Assembly: GCA_002118135.1 (NCBI GenBank)
Contig: BDIU01000463.1
Location: 42,751 to 106,750, forward strand
Origin: Trebouxia sp. TZW2008
Taxonomy: Eukaryota; Chlorophyta; Trebouxiophyceae; Trebouxiales; Trebouxiaceae
Reading direction: 5' to 3'
Length of the DNA: 64,000 bases
Each line of letters starts with the position of its first letter. The first letter of the stretch is position 1. A program made the translations under genes and the position numbers. The notes below the pieces were generated by a model. That model had not been told where the DNA came from and did no database searches. It saw only the letters and a program-made list of their open reading frames with translations. Shown piece by piece: positions 1 through 12,200 of the stretch.

Positions 1-1819
1 ACTGTGCAGAACAGACTACACAGAGTTGTTTGACACAAAGCACTGCTATGCAGCTTCTGTCAGCTTTCTGTGCATTGCCACTTATGACATTCCATGCCTG
101 ACACCATGCATCATCTCTGAGTCATACATTCCCGCAACAGGCATGAACGATGTAATAGCAGTGTAGGCGCAGTTTGCATTCATCAGACTGAGTACACAAC
201 CAAGTGCTGGTCAGAGGTCAAGTATGTAGCAAAGTCCAGTTTGGTCCTGTGTCATAGCCCGCTTGACAATCGCTTGCAGGGCAATTTTCTTGACAATTTA
301 CGGTGTTTGCAATCTATGCAGGCAGTGCAGTTGGCTGCAGTAAGCACAAAAATGTTCCTTTGGGACTTTACGTGGCATTGATTGACTGTGTCTGTGCAGT
401 ATCCTTGGTCTTTCAGATGGAGGGATTCCTTTCTGGGTGGTTCGGTCGTTGCAGTGTCCCTCACCTTACTGACTGCCTTGAGACTCTTCCTGGAACGGCA
501 TGAGTTGCTCATGAAGCGTCGGCGTATTGTCCCAAGCTAGTCAGATGCAGTCAGAACACAGAGATATTTGCGTACTGGCTGTTTGACGTCAGCCAAACAG
601 TCAGATTCATCAAATGATCCAATGTCCACTATTCCCGGAGTAGATACTGAAAGTATGGTCAGAAGGCCTTCTAAGGTTCTGGCACGCACAGGAGTTGACA
701 GTCACTACAGCAAGGCAGTTTTCTTACAGACGTGAATGCAAGTTCACCAGCAGATCAGCAGCGATTGGAGCAATCTCTGAACTGACAGAATAAAGTGATG
801 CCTTTCAGTGGGGAAAGCATTACCTGCGTGGGCCCATGATCGGTGGGCAGATAGGGTTTGCAGCAATTGTTGCAATCTGGTGGCGACTATACTTGTGTTG
901 ATCATGGTCAAGCCAGTAGAAATTGGTGTGGTCTTTGGTAAGACGGCTTGCAATGCTTCTGATTTTCAGCCTGATGGACGGACTTGTTTTTCCTTTTTTT
1001 GCTTTTTGGGAGCCTTAATTGCTAAAGCTCAGGTGTACCTGAGAGGCTGTGCATGCTTAAGGCTGCATTGTCAGATTGTACAGGATTCTTTTTTTCCCTT
1101 TTTTCTTCCCCTTGTTCAGAACTTGCTCAGGCTGTTTTCTACTGACACCACTAGTAGTAGATGTAGACGTCTACAGTACTACAGCTTGCTGCCGTGCCTT
1201 GCAAGCTGAATAAAGGTCTTTGGACGGGTCAAACAGTCCCAACAAAAGTTGCGTCAAGCATGCACTATGTTTCCAACCAATCTGGTAGCTATCAAGCTGC
1301 AGCCGGAGTCTCACGCAATTGTTCAAAAGTTTATATGAATAATGTAATGGGTCACAATTGCTCAGGCACAGGTGCATGCAGTGTCGACCTGAGCTGTTCT
1401 TGTGTTTGTGTCCATGGACATTGCCTGTTACTTCTTCTTCAGATGCGATTGCAATTTTTTAACATTGTATCACTATCCTGCCAGTGGTCTTGTGCACGTG
1501 GTCATCGCTCTGTGCGTCTCTGACATCTCAGCTGCTACTGCACATGTGCATTTGATTCAGTGCATGGCAGGACCTTGCTGCCCACGTGTACACACTGACT
1601 TAGATGCACTTGCAGACCCATCACACGAGATCAACACATCAATTGATTTTGCTGCTGTGTCTCATCAAGGGTTCAGCAGCAGAGCCATGCAGCTGTGACA
1701 TGTGTACACTTGGCTCAATGTCCAGTCAGCCGTCAAACGGTTAAGTATGCCTGATGTGAATGCCATTCTGGCTCAAGAGCTGAAATGGGTTGTGTCCTAT
1801 ATATTCATTCAAAGATCAA
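1..1819. other. No gene recognised
   Basis: I see no convincing exon here: the open frames are short, overlap on both strands and match nothing I know. It lies downstream of the PQ-loop gene and may hold its 3' untranslated region or part of a neighbour cut by the window edge. Confidence 0.4.
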
Positions 1820-2230
1820 GCAGTGGCAGTCCAGCAGCAGGGATCAGAGCTGCAGCTCTGAAGTCAGATAAGTAGTGAAGTTGGTCATTGAAATGTGACT
1901 TTGCAACAAGAGCTGAGGTGGCTCTTGACTTGTGCAATACATAGGTTGGAACGCTTGTCACGGACCCGCCTTCTTGGGAGAGATTTGCTGACTTGTCCTT
2001 TCCTGTTGCCCCTTGCCCTTTTCATCCTCTCTGCTTCCTGCCCATCACACAGTGGCAGGCCAGCAGCAGAAATCAGGGCTGCAGCTTCTGAACTCAGGTG
2101 AGCAGTCATTGCAATTTCACTTTGACGCAGAAGCTGATGTGAAGTTGAACTTTTGCTTTGCTGTATCACACAGTGGCAGGGCCATCAGCAGGCATAAGAG
2201 CTGCATCCTCCAAATTCAGGTGAGCACTGA
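1820..2230 (-). repeat. Three extra copies of the PQ-loop gene's last exon
   Basis: About 50-bp segments near 1821-1868, 2045-2096 and 2166-2221 repeat the coding end of the transporter's last exon (true copy 2288-2336, encoding EVAALIPAAGPATV). The last three copies are about 121 bp apart, the first about 228 bp away. Copies carry substitutions and lie beyond the stop codon, so they are probably non-coding. This is one of several exon-edge tandem arrays in the window. Confidence 0.75.
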
Positions 2231-2287
2231 TCTGAACACCCCTTTTGCACAAGAGCTGCAGTGATTTTTCACGTATGAATCGATCTA

Positions 2288-5200
2288 TCAAACAGTGGCA
2301 GGGCCAGCAGCAGGGATCAGGGCTGCAACTTCTGGCCGATCTCTGTTCTTGCGCTTATAGTAGATGACTTGGCACACAATGGAGAAGTCCAGTATGGCTG
2401 AGCCCATGGCTTCCAGCAACCATGGCAGCTTAGGAACCACAAACTCCCGAGCTGTGCTCCTACACACATTGATAACAACAAACAGTAAGCTCATGACATG
2501 AGCACGCTTATCAAATGAGCTATTCAGTAGCAAACCAATGCAATTGTCTTGCAAGTGCTTGATGTTTAAATTCCAAATAAGGATGCTGTGGATATGGCGA
2601 CAGTGTCCTTGAGCAAATGCAACAAAACGTTGAAATGACAAGTACTAGCACTGTGTTGCCACTCAAGTGCTCACTCATGTGTCCTCAGGTACGCAGAGTC
2701 TTGGTTTGTGATGCACCATGTGATTCTGCAAGTCCATAATGCCATAACCGCCCCTGCACGGGGAGCTGGCCACTGACCCTGCTGCCAGGCATAAATGCAC
2801 AAAATCAAGACCAAGAACCAGCACATGGCCTGCATGAAAGGACTGCAAAGGATTGCAGTCTCATCCAACCCACCTGACAAACATGCTGGCCATGTTTGTG
2901 TTGCATCCTGACCCAACAGTACAAACACAAACAAGCACGCTGCTTTCCCATAAAAGGGCATAAATTGCACATTGGGACTAACCTGACAAAGATGCTGGCC
3001 ACATATGTGGTGCTGCCAAGCACCAGCAGCACAAACATAGGCAAGGACAGCCCAGTTGTCATGCCGCGCCGGTAGTTCTTGGCCAGCTGTGGAATGCGTG
3101 AACCCACATAGGAGAAAGTCATGATCCAGCCAAGCAGGGAGCCTAATATGACTGATACCTTGCCTGCAGAACAGCACCAAGTCTTGGTCTTTGTGTGTGG
3201 TTCTTGACCAACTGTGGAATGCGTGAACCCGCATAGTAGAATGTCATGACCCAACCGAGCAGCGATCCCAGCACAACTGATAGCTCACCTGCAAACAAGC
3301 AATCTACTATCATGCGCCTACAAGTTACAGTTTGCAATTCAAAAATTCAGTTGCCAGTTTGTACATGGATTTACCCAGCCCCACAGTGAGTTGTGTGGTA
3401 CCAACTGGTAGTCCTTATCAGCGGTGGAATGTGAGAATCAACATAGGAGAATGTCATGCCCAAGCCAAGCAGTGAGCCTAATCTGACTGCTAGCTTACCT
3501 GCAGTCAAACCAAAAACTGCCTGACAGCTTGTGTTGGTCAACACAGAAAGAAAAAAAGAAAAGAAAAGTCTATGCCATCATAGGCGTCTTAGCAGGAGTC
3601 TCTGTCTGTAGAGGCATTACCATCGACAGTTTACACTTTGCAACTGATGGGTTGAAATTTGTTTTTGATTTATTGATAGACTCAGCCCATGAAGTTGATG
3701 TGACCAATAGCTTGCCTGCAGAGAAGCAGTGAGACAAGTGATATGTGCATGACCAACCTGCATGCATCCTTGTATCGCATGAGCTGTGTACACCTGACAA
3801 CAGCACCAAAATGGAGAGTCATCACCACATCAACAACATCACCATGCACAGTGCATTAGCATGTAACAAGCACACCATGACAGCGTATCACCATGTGTAC
3901 ATCTTCATCACGCATGGTGCACAAGTATGTCTCACTTGCTGATGAAGCATCTGCATCTGACAGCAGCACTCGACCAGAACTAATACCGTGGTAAGCTGCA
4001 GGGTTTGTTCCTGTTTGAAGCCCTAGCCTGACAGACTGAAAATCTGTCATTTGGGTTGTCGAAGCCAGAGGCAGCCCAAGGGTCACCACCCCACAGCCCA
4101 ACAGCATTAAACCTGTGAAAGTCAACTTTAGTGAAGCATTTTGGGTCACAGTCAAGCTTGTCAGAAGAAGGTGCATATGCACAACGTTACAGCATCGATA
4201 TTGTCTTGCAGAGCATTGATGTGTAATTGCAATTTTTGCTGGCATGCAACTTAGACAAGACATACAGCGCAGATCATTACATGTAGTCCCAGCTCTTAGC
4301 AATCTCAAGCAAGCTGTATAAATTTGGCCTAACAGATCAGCAATGCATGTGCATGACTGCAATTGAGCTTGCAAGCCCGCTGCCATTGTGACTTTGAGTC
4401 ATCAAATGCAATGGCAGCAATGCTTCAAGGGCATGTAGAACTGTATTGCTGAGCACTCGAGCTCAGACTTCCTTCTACGGCCGTATCAGAGCACTGTTGG
4501 TAATCAGGTTCCACACACTGGAGTGATGCTGCTTTTGAAAACTTCCACTGACCTGTTGATAGGCTGTTTAGGTAGCGGCTTGAAGGCACAGTGTTGATGT
4601 ATTGATCATCAGACTGATTACTCTGTGGCATGTGTTCACCCGCATGAAGGGGCAGGTTGTTAGGGCTTGCTTGGCCGTCTTCCTGTATTGTTTGTGCTGT
4701 GTGTCCCAGAAGTTGATCTGCTTGCTGTTGTTGCAGTGGCTCAATATCCAGGGTCTTGAGTGTGCGGCGGGCCCGCCAGTAGTTGTAGTAAATATTTTGG
4801 AAGTTCAGGATGCCGTCACATGTGCAGAACAGGATTGCCATCATGTACTGTGTTGGCATCTGCATCCAACAAGTCAAAAAACACACTTGTATTGGGCTGT
4901 CATTTCAAAAGTGTGAGTTGCTTGCATCAGACATGAAAGCGTGTAACTTACAGCGCCTGTCAAGCAAAGTCCAACCAGGTTACAAGCATCTCCCAGGCTC
5001 CAGACCACAATCATGCCAGCTGATAGTCCCTCTGAGCTGCCGCTCATACAATTCAGTGCTATTTGTGGCAGGAAGCAGTTTGCAAAGAAAAGGACGGACG
5101 AGATGCCAAACAAGAAAGAGACAAGATCCTGCAGATTGTCAGCAGACACGTTGCTTCCGGCTGCTTGCGACGAATTGCCAGACGCATGCTTCCGCTTTTG

Positions 5201-5326
5201 ATACCTTGTCTGAGCAAACGCAGTCGTCAAACGCTTTGGCCCATTCGGCACATCCCGGGCCGCAAATGACCATCTAAACGCGCTACAAACGTACCAACTA
5301 TGCAGGTGTTCTCGGTCTTGCAGCAC
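2288..5326 (-). CDS. PQ-loop repeat amino-acid transporter (Ypq/PQLC2-like)
   Basis: Five exons (5326-4952, 4859-4553, 4112-3936, 3163-2983, 2459-2288) join in phase to a 403-residue protein. Exon 1 carries the first PQ-loop (CFLPQIALN then a GLSAGM..WSLGDACNL segment). Exon 4 carries the second (GSRIPQLAKNY), and exon 5 has the conserved PWLLEA..D..I..Q..YYK ending. Seven transmembrane segments are expected, with a hydrophilic Gln/Ser-rich loop in exon 2. Family members (yeast Ypq1-3, animal PQLC2) move cationic amino acids across the vacuolar or lysosomal membrane, so that role is inferred, with the vacuole as likely site. The first roughly 60 residues are extra compared with the family core, and a later start is possible. 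Introns around exons 4 and 5 are filled with decayed copies of those exons. Head-to-head with the U-box gene. Confidence 0.85.
2870..2960 (-). repeat. Copy of PQ-loop exon 4 end plus donor
   Basis: The stretch around 2870-2945 resembles the true end of exon 4 and its intron start (2983-3040): both read ACAAACATGCTGGCC or ACAAAGATGCTGGCC beside an AACCTGAC or CACCTGAC donor context. The copy no longer keeps the exon frame. It fits the exon-edge duplication pattern. Confidence 0.6.
3164..3725 (-). repeat. Tandem copies of PQ-loop exon 4 start (acceptor + about 100 bp)
   Basis: Upstream of true exon 4 (starting 3163), three further copies begin at about 3288, 3498 and 3715. Each follows a TGCAG acceptor and reads like SELSVVLGSLLGW, GKLAVRLGSLLGL or GKLLVTSTSWAES, against SKVSVILGSLLGW in the true exon. 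The nearest copy still encodes a perfect GSRIPQLVKN. Decay rises with distance. None has a donor and the spacings (125, 210, 217 bp) break the frame, so read-through is not productive. Confidence 0.85.
3541..3618 (+). repeat. Dispersed repeat family C, copy 1
   Basis: An A/G-rich head (AAGAAAAGAAAAGTCTATGCC) is followed by a block like TAGGCGTCTTAGCAGGAGTC and an AGAGGC end. The same arrangement recurs at 7995-8052, 8353-8430 (inverted), 8996-9064 (inverted) and 39738-39812. It is probably a short transposable element or its fragment; its type is not identified. Confidence 0.6.
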
Positions 5327-6654
5327 AACTGGCGACGCGTTGCAAGGGTCGATCTGCTGCAGGGGCGGTCGTGTACATGCGAAGCAGTGGTGTAAACGTG
5401 AAGCTGCTACAGCAAATTTTGTAGCAAGCTACATGTTGCCAAGTCCGTGCATGTCTCGTGAAGCGCAACGCGCAGCGCTAATCAGATTCGTTTGACCGTT
5501 TGCACTGTGGTCTCGGAGCGTGTCGCAGAGAATGACACATCTGTAGTCATCAGTGGTAGTCTGTAATCATGCAAATTGCTAATCTGCGACACCATTCACA
5601 TCTAAGTTGATGTACATGCCGCACAACGCCGCACAGAGTATAGTCATTACGTTTGTCGCTGCTGAGGCTACTGCAACTGTATCAAGCTGAAATCTGACTG
5701 AAGCTGTCCCCAAGTGTTTGATGACAGGTGTTTGCTAGACAATGCAGCACGTTTTAAGCTTCGAAATGAGGTTTGTAGCACTTGCTCAATTTTGTAGGCT
5801 CAGTCCAGTTTTTGAAACATTTGAGCGTGCCATAAAGATGAAATACGCAAGCGGGTTGCATGCATGATTGCATGTCACTCAGTCAATCACAAACAATAGA
5901 TGCATCATGTCTACAACCCTAGATAGTAGACTAGATAGCAGCGGTTTGCAGATAAAAAAGCTGGAAATGCTCGCGAACATTTACTGAGTGATGAAAAGAA
6001 TTGTTTGATTGATTGATTAACCTTGTTTGACTGAAAGCCACTTAGAAAGGGACCATCCAAGAATTCACTTGGCTGGCTTTGGCGTTCAAGCCAGAGAATG
6101 TAGCTTACAAGACAAAAGTCGAGTGCCTGCAGCCTAAAATTCTGATCTGACTGAGCAGCCACTGACGACTGTAGCGTCGACTTGCTGATCTGTTGTTTGA
6201 ACATATTGTCAGACCTCAGGCTTGGAACTACAGCGCAGCGTCATTTGCATGCACGACCGTTGCACCTGAGCGCACACTTGTCTACATGAACACGGTGCGT
6301 TCGAGATGTCCCGGATCGGAGAGACCTGCGGGTGCTGTGACTTCAAGCATCCTTGTCAGACAACTTGAAGCTGTCCTTTTTGCAGAAAAACTTGACATAC
6401 CACTGCTTGAGCTTATACAAGGACGCGGAGGATTATTGACTGCCTACAACAAAAGGTTCAGACGGTCAGCACACGTCAACTGTGGTCAAGTGGTCTGTGA
6501 GCAGAGCAAAGCAGTACAGCTTGGTTTGCAAAGGCCTTCAGGACCAGACACACCAGGAGCCAAAGCATCAGCGGCAGCAGTCAAGTGTCAAGCATCAGAA
6601 GCAGCATTTGCAGCTGCTATTTGTTTCACACTCTCAGCACAGTCCATCAGCTGA
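5327..6654. other. Intergenic region between divergent genes
   Basis: This 1.3-kb stretch separates the PQ-loop gene (-) and the U-box gene (+), so it should contain both promoters. A 153-codon open frame on + (6193-6654) ends in a TGA that directly precedes the U-box ATG in the same frame. I see no family resemblance in it and treat it as leader sequence rather than a gene. Confidence 0.45.
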
Positions 6655-9185
6655 ATGGGCCCTTCAAAGAAAGGGAAGGCCGGTCACAAAACCAAAGGCA
6701 CCGGGAAGGTACAGGGAGAGATCAAGGCATTCAGACACTCCCAGCCTCAGGTGAGCAAGTCAGATCTTGTCACAATGTCGTATTGCGCTCAAGATCTATG
6801 ATGAACTAAGTGCAAAGTGCCGTACAAGCAAATGCACAGGTGCAAATCAGCAGTTGCATTTATGCTAGCCCCAGCAATGCACCATTTGGTTTCTATACCA
6901 ATAGGTGCTAACATCATGGCTCAGCTGCAGCTGCTGATTGCACCTGTGCATACCCAGTCGCTGGGTGTCAAAGCCTGCCTAGCTCGCATTTGTAATGTAT
7001 GAATGAATGCAGCTGCTGCCACATGAGAGGATGTCAGTTGTTGAGTCCTATTGGGAGAGCTTGAGGGATGAGCAGAGGGTGGAGCTACTCAGCGTAGACT
7101 TGAAGGATGTCAGGCTCAGAGCAGCCAAGCTTACTGACAAGGCCAAGAAGCATGCAGGTAGGATTGCTGTGAAGATGAACTTTGTTTGGGCAGTTACCAG
7201 GTACAAAGGCCAGAGGTAAACCCAGGGACACTTGGCAGACAGCATGTGTACAGGGACCGCCGTTCCCTCCGTGTTCAATACAAGTGGTGTAGGTTATCAT
7301 AGGACTAAACTGGTTGAAGACAGTTGATTTCTCCAGTACGTATCAGTTGGGCCTGCTGAGGCTGTCTAGCATGCGCTATGGAGTGAATGAAATCTTCCTG
7401 CTGCAGCGTTTCTCTGCTGAAAGCCATCATTCATACGCATGCATCTGCGACAGAGGCTGCTGCTGAGCCATGCAGCAATCTGGCAAACAAAACTTCTGTT
7501 CAGTTGATGCATGCTCAAATGCCTGTTGCTGAGCTACAGATGACGACAGCAGTCAGGATTTGCTTGACACCAAGTTTTGCAGCTGAACCTTGGGAAGCAC
7601 AAAGTTGCACAAAGTATGTAGCTTCTTTGTCACTCAGCTTGCATTAAAACATTTCTCAGACTGGCAGACTTGATTTGAATCACATCTGTACGGATTTGCA
7701 GTATCCAGGCAAGTAGTGTGGCAAAGCTGCATGTGAACTCCTGACTGGCACCTGCTAACGTACCCACCACATACCTGCTAATCGAAGAGCATTTTGCCGT
7801 ATACTTGTGGCCCTACGACAAGGTGCTGACAATGAAGCGTCCGGCTCAGGGCGACAAAGAGCAGCTTGTGAATGAGGAAGTGCAGCTCAACACCCTGTGC
7901 CTGCAGAGATGGTTGTCGCACTGCTGAGCTTCCATTACATTGGTTCATGTCTGCGGAGCCATGTGCTGAGTCCGCAGTCATGGTCTGATGTTACAGAAAC
8001 CCAGCTGTGCAAGAAAAAAAGCAGAAAAAAGCTACGCCATGAGGCGTGTGTGAGAGGCTTCAAACAGACCGAGGCATACCTTTATAGCTATGCAATAACC
8101 TCTGCATAAAACAGGAACACCCCCATGCAAATTCGTAATTAGCCAGCCTGGCAAGCCAGCTGCCAAATCCACCTGCCATTTATGCAAACAGTGCAATGAT
8201 GACAGCATGAGCGCCTATCATCAGTCACAACTATCCCATCACAATTCCACTCAGAATTGGAAAAAGCAATATAAACTGCAGGCGTTTGCAAATGCAATGT
8301 GTGCCAAACGGGCTGACTTCGCACAGGTCAGCTTTCTACTGATTCCTGCTCTCAAAGCAGCCTCATGAAAAAGAGGCTCCTGCTGAGACGCCTCACGGCA
8401 TAGCCTTTTCTTTTCATTGTTTTTCTTTCCTTGTTCTTTTGTTTGAAATGGAACAAATGCAAGTGTGTTGGCAGTGCGTCAAGCGTGGTGAGCTGCTGAG
8501 CTACATGATGGAGGCGCTATTGCCGACTGTTCAGAGCTGGGCCTGGATGGCATCTTAGAGAAGGGCGTTAAGCGGCTGCTGGAGGAGTCAACTTGGAAGC
8601 TGTGGCAATGGCCGCCGGAGGACAAGGTCTTCTTCAATGCTGACTCTTTCAGGTGATTCCTAGCCTGTGCTATACCAGCTTCAACGGTTCTGCAAGGCTT
8701 GCTGAAACATTCAGGTGATTTGCCTGCCTGTGATGGTTTTGTGTGCTCTGCCAGTCCACATGCTGGTCAAGGTCCTGCTGGTATCATGAGACAATGCTAT
8801 GGCAAGGCTTGCTGGTTGACTGTTGACCCATCAGCATGACGATGATGCACGGTCTGCAAAGCGATGCACTGCAGACAAATAGTCATGTACGTGCCGCAAA
8901 AGCTGTGGCTGCTGTCACCACAAAAGCGCTTTCCTCATAGCCTGAGCAAAAGATAGGCTAGGTCGCTCTACTCACCATTTGGGCTGCTTTTACTCACAGA
9001 GAGGCTTCTGTTCTGACGCCTGAAGGCATAGACTTTCTTCTCTTTATCTTTCTCTTCTTCTGCTGCTTGCTGAATTTCTTTTCCTTCATTCTGAAGTAGT
9101 GTGCTAGACAGGCTCAGCAGGCCCAGCTAGGTACATACTGGAGCAGTCAATCTACTTCCTCTTTGTACGTAGAATGTGAGGTCAG

Positions 9186-9224
<39 letters not shown>

Positions 9225-12200
9225 TTGTTGTTGTTGTTGTTGTTGTTGCTGATTTGTGCTCATTTGTCAGATGCCAGCTTGTATCCTTATCCACCCTGCA
9301 GGCAGTATGTTGAGGAGCAGCGCGTTGATGAAGAGCTGCGCAAGATGCTGCCAAGAGTTGGAGGCGTCGAGAAGCCTGCTGAGCACGCTCTGCGCCGCCG
9401 CATGTAAGCTTCTTTAATCTTTGCATGAAGAGTTTAATATCCATGATAGAGTACACTTTTCAGCAAGAGTGCTGTATTTGCATGGCACAAGTTCTGTCAC
9501 GCCAGGTTGGCTTGATCCGAGCGGTACATAAAAGATGTCTGAGTTCTACTGTTGATTGTTGGACATAAAATTGTGGGTACATATCTTCCTAGGTCGGAAG
9601 CTTTGGCTTGCCCAAACAATATGACTATGGAGTTGAGCTGCTTGTAGCACCTCAACAGCAGAAGTAGCCTGGCTGTCTCTGCTTTGCATGCTCTTTTGTT
9701 GTCCGCTGGCGAAGACATCACTGCAAAGTTGCAGGCTTGCACAAGTCCATTGGTGAAGCAGGCCATCATGCCATGGAGATTTGTCATGCCAGGCATCTAC
9801 ATGCCTCAACATCTGCCCTGATTCCACCGTCGCAGTTCAGCACAAGTACACACACCGCTTGCTTGATGCGACACAATTGTGTACAACACGTTTCTAGCCT
9901 ACCTGTCAAGCTGTTGAGTTGCAAAGCAGCTTGTTTTGTCTGACTTTCATAAGTTGAACATCAGACATCCATCCCAAGGTGCTCAGAACAAGCCAGCTTG
10001 GCGAGACAAGACTTGTGCCACACACACCTACCCTCTTGCTGGAAGGTGTCATCATTATTGTTGTGATCATTGCTGAGCATGGATGCAAGCACCGTTGCGC
10101 ATGCCTGTTCGTAGGTCCAAGCTTCTGCAAGAAGTCCACGCTACCAAGAGGGAGGGTAGCATACATATACAGCAGACAAAGCGCAGGCGCAGGCAAAACA
10201 GCCGCGACCCTACAGACCAGTTGTCTGATGAGAACAGGAGCCTCAATCTGGAGCTGATTGACTACATCTTAGAAGCTGTAGGAAAGGAGCATAAATACTT
10301 GTGAGTCGTTGGACCCCAAAATTATAGCAGTCATATCACAACATTTGCATGTGCAACTTGTAGCCAGCTGTGCCTTTGGATGGATTCTATGCTTAAGAGT
10401 GTAAGTGAGCCACATCTTACTGAGCCGGCATGTTCTAGACAATTCAGATTATCAGCAATTGCCAAAAGCTTGTGAACAGCATTTGAGCCTGACTCTCACA
10501 AGCACTGCTTCAGGTTGCATTCCTGGCACCAATAATATTGGCTAGTACTGCCTTCCATGTTCAGGGAAAAGCTAGTCACATCTGTTACCGGCACGAACTG
10601 CACGGTGTCAAGTCATGTCATGTAATGTAAACAAGACCTCATGGTTGAAGTCTCTCTTGACAGCGCACCAAGCAGTTGAGCTTATTTGCAGGTGGAATGC
10701 TGTGTGGGATCCTGTTGCATGCTTTGTAGTTGACAGGCTCCCAGAGCAGGTGTGTAAGGAAGAGCTCGATATCAATGGCTTACAGAAACTGCCCGCCTTG
10801 GAGATTGCGCAAATCTGCAATTGGCTCATTGAGAAAATAGAAGCCTTCAGCTCATTGACCAAAGCCCCAAACCTTGATGCTGAGCAACAGGTGTGCACAT
10901 ACATTCAGCTTGGCCTGCGCTGCTCTTTGATATATATGTTTCACCATGTCGTAGATTGCCTGGATCTCAAAGACATATAGTCATTGCCACTGCAAGGCAC
11001 ATGCAATCAGCCTTGTTGACAGGCTAAGCATGTAGCGTAATCCTTCCACTTCTTCTGCATGTGCTGTCAGATGGTGCCAGTGCCAATTCGGATAAATTGT
11101 GAAGCTGCTTGTATGCAGCGACATCACTCTAAACAGTCACAGTCTTGAAGTACAATCTTGTGCCCTGCGCTAATATGTATGCCAGAGGTGGAGAGAGTTG
11201 AATGTCCCAGTTTCTACCTAGCTAGGCCTGCTGAGCCTGTCTAGCATACAATTAGAATGAAAATGAATGAATCACATGTATGCCAGCTGCACGTCTGTCA
11301 ATCAACAGAGCTTGATTGAATGTCTACTTGGCACTAAAAAGCAGGTGCCTTCACAATGCTTACATCCTTGCAGCTAGCAACTTTCATGGCATGTTAGGAG
11401 TCTGCATGACCATGCAGCACTAGCATGAGACACTTGCGCAGTGAGTATGTTACAATTTGTTACAAAATGTTAGCGTTTGCATTGTGCGTATTGCTGACTT
11501 CACAGGCAGGAGCGAGTGACATATGCGATGTGGACCTCTTCACGCTCACAGAGGACCATGCAAGGCTGGTCGTCAATGACAAATGGCTCAAGTATTCGCA
11601 GGTACTGTACGCATGACTGACTTGCTGTCCAGCCTGGTTTCGCAGTATTGTGAGCCAGTCTTGAGAAGCAAAGGCTATTTAGGAACAGATACAGAATGCA
11701 GTCAAATGCCTCTGCTTGTCAGCGATGACTGCACAACTGCTGCTGCTGTACACAATGATATTTGACACCCACTCTAACTCAGGCGCTAGGTGTGTATGGT
11801 CCATGTCATGTCTTGTCAGGCTGTCTTGTTTTGCTGCTGCCGGTGCAAGCATGTATCTGCTTCTCTACGCAACAAGCAGCGTTGTGGAACCTGACCAGCA
11901 AGCATATCAATGACTATTCATGACTGAGTGCATAGGGGCATGCGCTTGATGAGGTTAGTCATGCAAGCAAAGCTTGTGAGGGCGATAAGCCACACCGCAC
12001 AGGCCTGGTGCTGCAATGGGTATACGGCGCCTTTGTATCCCCTGCTGAGAAAGCGCAAGATGCCGCCAAGCGCACTCTTGGTAAGGCAGACGGACACTGT
12101 CCCAGATGGACTGCTTTGTGTGTGTGCAACTTGCTGTTGGAACAGAGCAAAGTTTGCAATACTGCTTGCACTTGCACTGCGGTGATCCACTGCACAATCA

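Noticed and set aside
9186..9407. Poly-Leu / poly-Thr ORFs
   Set aside because: Caused by the (GTT)n microsatellite.
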